DNA from: Tulasnella sp. 424
Taxonomy: Eukaryota > Basidiomycota > Agaricomycetes > Cantharellales > Tulasnellaceae
NCBI GenBank assembly: GCA_019633425.1
Contig: WSUB01000056.1
Coordinates: forward strand, 62,001 to 126,000
Length of the DNA stretch: 64,000 nucleotides
Reading direction: 5' to 3'
Shown piece by piece: positions 11,662 to 21,220 of the stretch. Positions within the stretch are counted from its first letter, which is position 1. The number at the start of each line of letters is the position of its first letter. Position numbers and translations under genes: made by a program. The notes under the pieces were generated by a model. It worked only from the letters and a program-made list of their open reading frames with translations. It was not told where the DNA came from and did not search any database.

Positions 11662-13028
11662 TCATGGCATAGTCATCACCAGCTTCACACCGCTAACTCC
11701 TCTCCTAGACATCGCGAGGGCCTCATGGACTCGCTCGACGGTGCCCACGAGCTGAATTCGGTTGGGGACGATCTCCCCCGTGGCTAACCACTCCTCCATG
11801 GCCATAAAAAACGGCAGACTGATGTCCCACAGCGCCCCTACGAGTGCGTAGATGCCCCGGTAGTCTACGTTCTCAACGATCCGAGGGATATCCTCGACGG
11901 ACGGGGAGACCAAGATGCCAGACGCTGGGTCAGGTGTCAGATGAGAAATGATCTCCACTGCCATCGTAGCCGTTTGGACTGAACCTATGGCGTCGAACAC
12001 CAGGGGAGTGTACTCGGTGCCAGGAGGTTGGTTCGTGCCAACGGCCGATGCGAGGGGCGACGAGGGGCTGGCGATTGCCGCTATATCAGCTGCGGTCGCT
12101 GTCCGATCGAACGAATGGGTTGCACCAAGCGTTTTGAGGTATGCGTGGTTGGAAGGAGATGCTGTAGTCAGGATTTTCCTGAAGCCGGCGATGCGCGCGT
12201 ATTGGATCATGTACTGCCCCACGCTACTGCTCCCGCCGAGCACGGTGATGCACCACCCGAATTGTGAGAGATCTGGAGGCCATTGATAGCTTTGTGTGGG
12301 CTCCGGTTCCATGTGATTGAAGTCCATGAACGTATCCTCCTCTGGGGCGTGCGCTTGGGCGGTGGGCGGGAGAGGGACGTGGGCCCCTGTGTAGTGGAAC
12401 AGACCCACGAATGCGGTGAACGATGCCATGGATATTCCAGCGGCTTCATGAACAGGCATGAAGTCAGGTATCTAGTCAGTCAAATATGAAATAAATCGAG
12501 TTAGGAGGTGCATTATGGCATGACGAGCGCGCTGAAGGACTTACCTTGCCCACCAATGAGTCCGACATTAATGAGTACTCCTGAAATGTACATGTATCTG
12601 CATTGTCCATCCACCCATTCGTGAATCTGTACGGTTGAGAAAGAACACTACGTCAGCCCAAACTGGGGCATAACGAAAAGGGATGAATGAGGTGGGTGCG
12701 CACACTCGATCGCCAACACTCAGCCGAGTGACGTCTGAGCCCACGGCGGCTACTACTCCAGCACCATCACAGCCAATTGTAGCCGGCCATTCTGTTACAC
12801 ACCATCCCATATCTTGTGTTTTCCAGTCCACGGGGTTAACTAGGGTATGACGGACCAAATAACGTCAGGTGTGTCGTTATTGTGCGAGATAATTTCGGAG
12901 GGGAGCCCACCTCCGCAGGCTTGAATTCTTACGAGGACTTGATTTGGGCCCACTGGTGGTGTTGGTCGTTGACGCATTTCCAGAGGAAGACCAGGGCCGT
13001 CGAAAAGCATTGCTCGATGAGTTGCCAT
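11662..13028 (-). CDS. Zinc-independent MDR reductase (GroES-like alcohol dehydrogenase family)
   Basis: This belongs to the medium-chain dehydrogenase/reductase superfamily, in the quinone-oxidoreductase/trans-enoyl-reductase branch, and would reduce a C=C or quinone substrate with NADPH. Four exons (13028-12911, 12839-12704, 12626-12545, 12471-11662) give 381 aa. The N-terminal GroES-like fold shows RIQACGVNPVDWK, IGCDGAGVV and GDRVFTNG. The Rossmann fold shows VLGGSSSVGQYMIQYAR, the usual SSxVG nucleotide-binding loop. The catalytic zinc ligands of true alcohol dehydrogenases are missing (Asn-Pro-Val-Asp-Trp follows the first Cys), so I assign it to the zinc-free reductases. No polyketide or peptide synthase is adjacent, so a role in a secondary-metabolite cluster is not supported here. 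It converges on the acyl-CoA dehydrogenase with a gap of about 320 bp. Confidence 0.88.
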
Positions 13029-14504
13029 GATTGAAGAGAGAATGAGGAGGGGAAAAACTGCGGCTCTCTATTTTTATAGGAATAGGCTTGGTGATGGAGC
13101 CGGTGTCGGTGTGTACGGGGTGACCGGGTGGATTAGCGAGCACCGGGTCTCGGTAGTCGATGTGTGGGTTTTATGAAGGCTGAGCGAGATCGAGAGGGAG
13201 GAGGCGTATTGGCCAAGTCCACCGGTTGTGGTATTTAAGATGGCTGGATCGGAGAAATAGAAAAGGCAGCGTTCAGAGGCCTCGTGCGGTCAGGGGAAGT
13301 TGGGGAAGAAGTTGAGGGGGGAAAGGACGGGTCACAGTCGTTGTTTTGGTTCGGAACTTTGCAGCTAGCTCGGCTTTCCCAAGTCTACAGAAAACGAACG
13401 GCCTTTCCCAGCCCCTTCGTGCGCAGCCAACGGCTACCCAGTTTCCCATCAAAACTGTTCCTTCGATTTTGTCAGGATTTGAGGTGTAAGATGAGATCAG
13501 CCCTGACCACATCCGATAACGGCAGGTTTTGCCCCAAGCCACTGTCCCACCCTTGTTCGGTCACTGCCCGAGGCCAGACATCGGGCGAACACCTGCGAAC
13601 ACCTGAGCCAATTATAAGACCCGCTCTACTCACAGTTCCCCAGCGCCTCTCAACCAACCTCAACGCATCGGCTATCTTTGGAGATAGACAACCGAGTTAG
13701 CGGTCGTGGCTGCCCGAACAGGAACCGGCCAGGCCCGGTGGTTAACCCGAGGTGGTAGATGAACGGCAACGGAGAGCTTGTCCTCTCCGAGCGCTTACAC
13801 GTCCACAATTCGCAAATTGTAACACTTGGGGAGTGGGAATTTGCCTCATGATCAGAATGGCAAAAGACCACGAAGTTCCTCCCATGCTGCGAAGACGGGA
13901 TGCAATCCATCAGCTTCCGAAGCTGCCATGGATGTCTCACTCTGACTTGCCGGCATGACCAGACACGAGGCTCAAGGTGAGGGGCGCTTCTTACGGTCTT
14001 CCCGAATGAAGGGAGAGTACAAATGAAGGAATAGGTTTGCAGCAGAAAACGTGTGGCGAAGAAGACAGCATCTTACCATCAACCCTCAGGCGGGAAAGAT
14101 GCTTATTTTTCCAAGCTCTGCATCTGGGGAGAACACACGCTCAAACTGAGCCACAAAGGCAAGGGTCGTCGATTGGAAGTTACAGAAGGAGTTGGGGTAA
14201 ACTGCGAGAATATCGGGGAGGGTTGTACAGATGAAGCGGGAATTGTGACCACGGGCAGGTAATCTGTTGGAAGACATGGGCATGCTTCGGTCAGCGGCTA
14301 TCGAGACCGAGGCGCGGCTGTCAGAATGTACGAGACGTGTGCGTAAGTCTTGTTCCCGATGGATCCAATCGGTAGATTACGATCTCTTGGAAGACGATTA
14401 CACCAAAACGTTGCAGGGCTGTCGCAGGCCACATGCCTGCGGCGTTGATAGTCATCCATTGGACTGAATGGCGGCATTCGTGGTCGAGACTTGTGACGAT
14501 AGAC
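13029..14504. other. Intergenic region without recognisable genes
   Basis: Both strands carry only short frames with no family resemblance. The first 250 bases upstream of 13028 probably hold the reductase promoter. I see no repeat, tRNA or long open frame. Confidence 0.4.
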
Positions 14505-14927
14505 CTAGGATTTATCTGGGGCATCGACTTCGTGACGGTCTTGAAGCGGCAAGTTGTTTTGGAGGTTATTTCCGCGAAATCGGAGTCGCATGTCCAGCTG
14601 AGAAAAGTGCGTCATACCAAGAGAGGCGCGCATCGAATGATGGGATTAAACGGGTCGAACAGATAAAGGTTAGCATTTTGTCTCGAATATGCTTAGAGTT
14701 GATAAGCTCTCGTTTCATGATGTACTCACCAAGCCGCGCTTACACTCGTAATGAGCGTTCCGAAGAAGCTTGCACTCAATAGGCAACTCATCAAAATGCT
14801 CTTTAAGGCATTTTGATGGCAATTCATTGTGCTTGAGAACGCAGTCCGATCGGAGAAGACATTCTTTCAGCAGCGCTAAGACGTGGTCGCAGGTCCCTGC
14901 TGGGCGTTGAGCCGTGCTGTCTGACAT
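14505..14927 (-). CDS. COA5: Cytochrome c oxidase assembly factor COA5/PET191
   Basis: Pet191/Coa5 is a twin-Cys protein of the mitochondrial intermembrane space needed to assemble cytochrome c oxidase. Two exons (14927-14730 and 14597-14505, intron 132 bp) give 96 aa, the usual family size. The first exon carries regularly spaced Cys pairs (CDHVLALLKECLLRSDC, then KCLKEHF, IECKLLRNAHYECKRG). Joining the exons restores the family signature ECKRGLLDMRLRFRGNN. A frame continues five codons upstream but begins with TTG, so the start is the ATG at 14927 (MSDSTAQRPAG). The gene diverges from IBA57, another mitochondrial assembly gene. Confidence 0.93.
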
Positions 14928-15168
14928 CTCCCACCCAAACAACTGTCGAAGGGTCCGCTTCTTTTACTTATACCAAGACTCTATTGGGTTCAAGACAGTT
15001 TCAGTACGGATATACTTCAATTCGCAAGTTCAGGACGTACCAAGGGTCTTTGAGCTAGGTAGACGTTTGCGCGGTTGCGGCGAGAGTGGAGTTCAGTTTT
15101 CGGGAACGAGTAGTGCGTGACGGTCACGTGTGACTGAAGTCACGGCTTTACCTTTGGACTGACCCACC
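14928..15168. promoter_or_regulatory. Bidirectional promoter between COA5 and IBA57, with CACGTG
   Basis: Only 241 bases separate the two divergent start codons. The IBA57-proximal end contains CACGTG at 15125-15130 inside the near-palindrome GTCACGTGTGAC, next to further TGAC/GTCA half-sites at 15118-15142. CACGTG is the core site of bHLH factors such as Cbf1 in fungi. Shared regulation of the two mitochondrial genes is an inference. Confidence 0.5.
15125..15130. promoter_or_regulatory. CACGTG E-box
   Basis: A perfect CACGTG lies 39 bp upstream of the IBA57 start codon and about 200 bp upstream of the divergent COA5 start. This is the consensus core of fungal bHLH factors of the Cbf1 type. 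Binding is inferred from the motif alone. Confidence 0.4.
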
Positions 15169-16857
15169 ATGTCCATCCTTGCTCAATCACTACTACGCTG
15201 TCCTAGGGGCTGTCCGACCCCCCGCGCCCTCTCTACGCGTCACGTACAAGTCGGAAGTCTGCATTTAGCCAGAAAATACAGCTCAAATGGCTCAACCGAC
15301 CCCCCTCGGCGATGTGCTCGGGTTCCCAACCGTGCCCTGGTTGCGGTTACGGGCTCTCAAGCTTCTACGTTCCTCAACGGCATCATAACAGTGCCTGTAC
15401 CAGCTCCAGACGCTGATATCTGGAAAATAAATGGAGGAGGGATTTACAGTGCTTTCTTGAGTGCACCGGTTCGGAATCGTCGGAAAGAATCGCTTAGACA
15501 ACTTGCGCTGATATCCGTGGTCGAAATTTAGGGTCGTATCATGTACGACATATTCATCTATCCATACATACCAAGGTCGCCGGAGGAGAAGAGCGGATAC
15601 ATTGTCGAATACGATCCCAGAGCTGCGTCAGCGGAACAAACCTCCACCTCTGCCCAACAGCCATCGGCTAAACACCCAACACCGACATTGATCTCCATGT
15701 TGAAAAGATACATTCTTCGGTCAAAGGTCCGAGTGAGGGATGTGTCTGAAAACTGGGACGTTTGGGCTATGTGGGGGTCAAGTCTCCCTCAGTCAATAAA
15801 GGACATAGCCAGGCCGGACGATTGGAGATGGGGCCGCAGCGGTGCAGTAGAACCGATATACCACGACGCTGAACGGACACCTGTAGACCGTGCAGAGGCG
15901 CAGAATTGGATACTAGGCCAAGACAACCAATCCGGGCCGGCTGAGCCCGACACTGTCTGGATGGTGGACCGCCGGGCCCCAGGAATGGGCATTAGAGCTT
16001 TGGTACCAAAAGGAGTGAAACGTACGTCAGGCCTTGCTCACATTTATGCTGATATATTACGCTGGGCTAGATCGTGGCTAATGAGATACCCGGCACAGGA
16101 TAGCGAACTCATCGGATGGTAGTACTTCCTCCGACGAATACACCTTGCACCGTATCAAGCTTGGGGTTCCCGAAGGCGTGGACGACATCCCGACGCAAGA
16201 CTCTTTTCCCATGGACGCTAACATGGATATGATGGGTGGGGGTGAGTACGTGAGATAAAGACACCCCTCTTCGTCTCACTTGAAACTGCAAGGAGGTCAT
16301 CCTTCTAGCGTCGGCATATTTCTAACGGGCCCATTTCTCTCCTTTTCAGTTGATTTTAGAAAAGGATGCTATGTTGGCCAAGAGTTGACGGTGCGAACAT
16401 ACCATACTGGCGTCATTCGGAAGCGAGTGGTACCCGTGCTGCTAGATTCGCAATCCCAGGAGACTTCTTCGTCCTCGGGAGACACAAAGAGGTGCGCACA
16501 GGCTCTTTACATTCTTGTCCCAGCTGGATATTCTCCTTAGGCTGTGATGTCTAACGCATGCCGTACTTTTCTAGCGCTGATTCTTCCAGACCCCTTGCCC
16601 CTCCCCCACAGACGGCAGTTCAGGCGTCCTGGTTGTCAGAATCGCCCCGGCCCCGCCCGAGGGCTCCAGGGAAGCTCCTTTCCTCTACCCCAGACGGGTA
16701 TGCGCTTGCACTTTTGAGACTAGAGGCTTTGAAAGCCGCGGAGAGTGGGGAGATGAGGCTCTTTGTCACCGATGCTGACAACCAGCCAATAAGCCTCTTG
16801 CCACGGCGGCCGGAATGGTGGCCAAGCGAGACGAAGGAAGAGGAATGGACTGAGTAA
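15169..16857 (+). CDS. IBA57: Mitochondrial iron-sulfur assembly protein IBA57 (CAF17 family)
   Basis: Iba57 works with Isa1/Isa2 in the mitochondrial matrix to make [4Fe-4S] clusters for aconitase and radical-SAM enzymes. Five exons (15169-15468, 15532-16021, 16104-16241, 16350-16491, 16575-16857) give 450 aa. The N-terminus is rich in Arg, Ser and Leu, with no acidic residue in the first 40 positions, as in matrix targeting signals. The GcvT-like fold shows [14 protein letters not shown] and [12 protein letters not shown]. The diagnostic family motif is [20 protein letters not shown] at the start of exon 4. A Ser/Asp-rich insertion ([11 protein letters not shown]) lies before it. It diverges from COA5 over a short shared promoter. 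Confidence 0.92.
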
Positions 16858-17650
16858 CGATGTCTGGGCGAGTTGCTAGATTTGTATAGACGAGCAACAA
16901 TGGCATAGCCAAGCCGCTCTCCGATCCCCCACAATTAAAGAAGTTTGCATGACGCTCATAACCCGCGAATGCTACACACTGTACGAGAGCGTATGTATGT
17001 GTGGTGAGGCGTGATTCCCGTACGGTGGGACTTCGTGCGCTCGGGTTTATCCAGCACTCCCTTCGAAAGTGTGTGTCTCAGGCAGTTGGTGCATCATCCA
17101 GCCTCTCTCTCGACTTTTTCGTCTACTTCCCTGACGAATTTCAAAATGCCCCCTATCGGCGGAAGACGTAACAGAATCCATGGAATATCACCCGATATTA
17201 GGATGAGACTGACAGCCCTTGCCTCGAACCCGTTGTACCTAATGGAGTACCTGCGAATGTTCGATTGTTTTGCCATTCTCTTCTTTTTGGTCCCGTAAAG
17301 CTGGAATCGTCGTAATGCTGCGGACGAGCAGAGCTTGTTGCAACGCGGCTGAACTTCTTGGCCTGGAAGAAGTGCGGCACCCACGAGTGTCGGCCTAGGT
17401 TCGGCCAAGGTTAATCCCGAATAAGTGCAACCCTTGCCGATATCCCTCGACAGGCCGACGGGTGTCAATAATAAAGAAGCATTGTCATTGCAAAATAGCC
17501 GGCAATAGATATATAGATCACGAGGCTTAACGAAATATATCAAACTAATATTACAACATGCCATGGGACGAGGTGGAAGCCAGCTTATCACGTCGGGCCT
17601 TCCCAAGGGTACGGTCACCCGCGAGAACCGTAGATTGCTCATATTCGAGC
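16858..17650. other. Intergenic region between IBA57 and a small minus-strand gene
   Basis: This stretch holds the 3' flank of IBA57 and of the minus-strand gene ending at 17651. A possible 50-codon ORF at 17146-17298 is listed separately. I see nothing else. Confidence 0.4.
17146..17298 (+). CDS. Possible small ORF, 50 aa
   Basis: The ATG sits in a good fungal context (TTTCAAAATGCC) right after a CT-rich stretch (ctctctctcgactttttc), which looks like a transcription start region. The frame begins MPPIGGRRNRIHGISPD and ends in a hydrophobic segment, FDCFAILFFLVP, before TAA. No family is recognised. A long minus-strand frame overlaps it, so coding status is uncertain. Confidence 0.22.
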   Translation: MPPIGGRRNRIHGISPDIRMRLTALASNPLYLMEYLRMFDCFAILFFLVP

Positions 17651-18126
17651 TCAGTATCTTCTTCTGGTAGTTGTTGTTTGACGGTAGACCGTCCGCGATC
17701 CTCCAGAGGGGTGCGTCCTCACGGATCCGCCAGAGTAGTGCGTCCGAGCTCCAGTGGTGTTGTAGTATTGTGTTTGTGGGTAGGTGTTATACTGGTACGT
17801 TGTCGGTGCGGTGTAGCCAGTAGTTCTGCTGGGACTCACGGCGAGGGCCGGGGTGTAGGCGATATACCGCTTTGGCCTCATGCCGAAGAACCTGCGGACC
17901 TTCTCTTTAAAGGGAGGTTTTGCTTCCTATCGTCGGATATCGCACACGAGTCAGACTTGATTTCGACTACATCGCAGATCGCTGGACTCACCACTGCAAC
18001 GACAGGTCGTCCGTCGCTGGAATACATTTGGCCATTGGACACGCTCCTGCGGACGGTGGAGTGTCTACTAGCTCTTCGTTCCCTCTCTCCTTGAGGGAGA
18101 ACTGTGACAGGCAGACGATGAACCAT
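17651..18126 (-). CDS. Small basic protein of unknown function, C-terminus RRRY
   Basis: Two exons (18126-17992 and 17926-17651, intron 65 bp) give 136 aa. Joining the exons reads RPVVAVEAKPPFKEKVRRFF across the junction. The C-terminal half is rich in Thr, Tyr, Ser and Gly (TTYQYNTYPQTQYYN, HYSGGSVRTHPSGGSR) and ends TTTTRRRY. A downstream in-frame Met (MYSSDGRPV) is an alternative start. I recognise no domain. The gene diverges from another small, very basic gene at 18687, and both end in Arg-rich tails closed by Tyr, so they may be related in function or origin. Confidence 0.6.
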
Positions 18127-18582
18127 GGATGCAAAGATGAGTTAGGCGGCTTTCGACGAGGTGGGAGGGTCTTGGCAGCGTCAAGGGTCAGTGGGCGACT
18201 GGGAAGGATTGAAGGGAAAGATTAATCAGTGAAATCTAATAGACGAGAAGTATAAGTAGTAGGTGGGAGCCTCTTGTCCACCAATGACGTCTGAACAAGA
18301 TAAAAAACGCGGCTACCCCTGCATAGGTTCACCGGCGAAAGGTGCTCCACAGCGAGGCAACGTCAGTGGTGTAAGCGATGCACCGCGTTCTGATTAGGCG
18401 CGTGAGACGGCGAACTGCGTTGGTTTTGCCTCTGAGCGCTCCATCTGTCAAAATATCAACTCAACCTCGTGGTCTACGCGCGCCACTTGCTCCAGAATCC
18501 TGACGTCGTCCAGAAGTTACCCCTTTCGCGCGCAGCGGTGATGACATAGCTTGGCAGTGGCGCCATGTGGGAACCTCGTGGT

Positions 18583-18590
18583 TATAAAAG
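18583..18590 (+). promoter_or_regulatory. TATA box of the small basic gene at 18687
   Basis: The sequence TATAAAAG lies about 100 bp upstream of the ATG at 18687, within GTGGTTATAAAAGGCG. It is followed by a CT-rich leader ending CTCTCAAAATG. A strong TATA box with a C/T-rich leader is typical of inducible or highly expressed fungal genes. Confidence 0.55.
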
Positions 18591-18686
18591 GCGACCCTCA
18601 ACGCCTCGTTGAAGGCCCTCCATCACACATCGCCTCTCAAGCCACTATCTACTCGCCTTATCACACTTTATCTCTTATCTCTCAAA

Positions 18687-19181
18687 ATGTTCGGAAACGG
18701 TAACTCTCGAACCCGCGGTTCTCGCAACACCGGCCCTCTCGCTGGATCTCGCTCTACTCGATCAAGGAGAGGACTTGGTGGGATGTTCCGTAAGAATCGT
18801 CCAACCAAGACGAACGATCTAAAGGTGTGTTGCCGATGACTTAAGCAGTGCAGTGAGACGTTGTTCTAACACTCGCGAATACTAGACTTTCGTCGACCCC
18901 CATATGCCCCCAGCACGAAGGACGGCAGCTCGTCGCCGCCTCGGTCTTGGTGTAAGTTGAACCATTAGCTCGCCCAACCTTGATACATATAGCTGAACAC
19001 GCTGCCCTTTTCTCACTAGACGCGGAACAAAAGGGGTGGCCCCATGGCAACCACCGGCGCCACCCGCAAGGCTCCTCTCTCTGTCCGCCTTCGCAGCATG
19101 TTCCATCGAAAGGGCACCCGCAATGCCGGCGTTGGGCGTACCACCCGGTCTCGCAATCCCTTTGCTCGAAGGGCTTACTAG
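18687..19181 (+). CDS. Small Arg-rich protein of unknown function, C-terminus RRAY
   Basis: Three exons (18687-18824, 18886-18951, 19020-19181; introns 61 and 68 bp) give 121 aa. The protein is extremely basic. It contains two similar blocks: RTRGSRNTGPL with GGMFRKNRP in exon 1, and VRLRSMFHRKGTRNAG with RTTRSRNPFARRAY in exon 3. Each has an M-F-basic core (GMFRKNR, SMFHRKG). There are no Cys residues, no signal peptide and no membrane segment. A good TATA box and CT-rich leader support real expression. I recognise no named family. An RNA- or DNA-binding role is possible from charge alone and is not demonstrated. Confidence 0.75.
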
Positions 19182-19407
19182 TCGCATCCGTCCGCCTTTG
19201 GAATGATACCCCTCTTCCCATACCCTACGATATCCTTGTAATACATATCACACGTCTCTAATGGATTGTAATGACAGTAGAGAACTCGAGTCCTTTGCCA
19301 GTATGTGTGGTGTCAAAGATTAAAGAAATTCCTCGTCGCAATTCGCCCACTGTGGGGATCTTCTCGACATGTGTCTGGCCAAATCGAACGACATAGCTGC
19401 TACCCAG

Positions 19408-21220
19408 CTAACTCGGTTTATCTCCAGTTTGAAGGTCATCCAAATCATTCAGGTCTAGGTCATCATCATCCTCTCCATCCGCGTCTTCGGGCTGCTGTTC
19501 GGGTGATGTTCCGCCGACGGTGTGCTCTCCCTGATGTCCAATCCCCCTTGTTTCATCAGCTGGAGGGTTACTCCGCTCTACTACAGGTTCCGATTGGGCT
19601 ACCGCGGCAACTTGAGCTGCCGTTTGTGCCTGAGCAAAGGCTGCCGCAGCTGCGGCAGGGTCGTACCCCGGGGGGAAGACCATGGGAGGGTGCGCCAAGC
19701 TTGCCGTTGCGCTAGAAGCAGCGGGATTTGCGCTTCCGTCGTTCGCACTCGGTGTGCTTCCTACCGCAGGGGTCACTGGGACGGTTAACATGGCCGCCAT
19801 TGGGTTCATGGAGGCGGGGTTGATGTTTCCCGTTTGATGTTGCAAGGCAGCCAGCTGAGCGAGCCAAGCGACGTTGAAGTAGGGCAACGCTGCTGCCATC
19901 GCCGCTTGTTGTGCTGCTACCGACGGATTCGTAACCTGAGCACTAGGTGTGCCTGGAAAGGGGATGGAACTCCCTGGTAAGGACATTGCGGCCGGCCAGA
20001 TACCGAGTTGGGAAATATCGGGAGTGAAAGGGTCGTATGTGCAGGGTTGGGCCCGGCGATGGCAGTGAGAGCACCCCGGGAAGTTGCGATCGCAGGGAAG
20101 ATCTTGGCCTAAAGTAAAAAGAGGCGAAATCTTAAATGAACGGAGCAAAAAAGAAAGATGAAAGGAGCTTACCGCGACAAAAGTGACAAGGGAGTGGGCT
20201 TAGGAAAGGCATCGGCATGAGCATCCCCGGGAGTGCCATCGTTCCAATGGGGTTGCTGAAATAATGTCCAGTCATTACCCGAGCTTATCGTAAAGTCGTC
20301 GCTACACACCTGCTATTTCCATTCCGGCCTCCGCCAGAGGCCGAAGTTCCCTCTCCACTGCTATCCGCCCGATTGCTGGAAGCCGTACCGTCCTTTCTCT
20401 TTCTTCCTCCTTTCCTTGCCCTAGGTTGGTCCGAGTATACACATTCAACCCCCCGCCTATGGCAGTTCAAGCATGTAGGTCGCTCTGCTGAGCACTTCTT
20501 TCGTCGTTCTATAAATACTGGTTAACGGCGTTCCAAGACAAAAACACCCTTTCACTGACCTCTGCAAAACATGCAAGCGACTTCGGAAACGTTGTCCCGT
20601 TTTGCGAATGTACGTGGTACCTTTTCGACTGATTTCGGGGGTTTCGGTGGGGGTAAGGGTAGAATCGGAGCCCCTAGGTCATTTGTGGAAGGTTTCTTCG
20701 CTCGTTTGCGGTCAAAGTGCGATTTGTTCACGAGGTCGAAAGTACATTCAAGGTTACGATTTGCGCAAGTCTGACATGGAGGTCCGCCTACACACCGTTC
20801 TTTTCGACCTGCAAGAACCGGGTGAGAAGTCTGGAGAGAACGGGAACCAAAGGAAAACGGCTCACGCTTGCAGAAGTCACAAGATGGAGTATGTCGACGA
20901 ATCCCGCTGCCTCCACCGGTTCCGGGGCCGTATCCGACGACGCCGATGATGGGCGCTGCAGCTAGGTTTGCTTGGGCGACGGCGAGCTGATCAACAGGAT
21001 CTTCTGGCAAAGATCCGTCGCGGGCCTTGGGTCTCTTCTTCTTGTTGCTCGGGGAATCTGGCGAAGGGGGCGCAGGCTCAACATCCTCAGCTGTAGTAGT
21101 CTGCGGTGCCCGAGGAAACGAAGATGGCGGTTCCTCGTTGGTGCTCATAACGCTTTGGCCGACAGTCTCATTCACGACTGACGTAGTGGCATTGGAGGTT
21201 GCCGGTAAAGCCAAATCCAT
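19408..21220 (-). CDS. Fungal transcription factor with three Zn2Cys6 clusters
   Basis: Five exons (21220-20866, 20808-20560, 20508-20310, 20255-20173, 20108-19408) give 528 aa. Three complete six-Cys clusters are present. Cluster 1 (C114) is CDFCKRRKERC with CQTCANRNLEC, spacing CX2CX6CX5CX2CX6C. Cluster 2 (C197) is CMFCRERRKKC with CLNCHRRGVEC. Cluster 3 (C291) is CHFCRGQDLPC with CSHCHRRAQPC. Clusters 2 and 3 share CX2CX6CX6CX2CX6C. Cluster 3 has lost the basic residues (RGQDLPC instead of RxRKxKC) that contact DNA. Basic linkers (KKKRPK, FDRKRAKKP, RARKGGRKRKD) follow or precede the clusters. The C-terminus is Ala/Pro-rich and ends in an acidic stretch (EDADGEDDDDLDLNDLDD) that may act as an activation region. 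No fungal-specific MHR domain is visible. Each cluster is interrupted by a phase-1 intron at the same place. Confidence 0.88.

Noticed and set aside
14789..14818. Perfect 11-bp inverted repeat (CATCAAAATGC, 8-base loop) that looks like a terminator
   Set aside because: It lies inside the COA5 coding exon (KCLKEHFDE), so codon use explains it. Intrinsic terminators are not expected for nuclear fungal genes.
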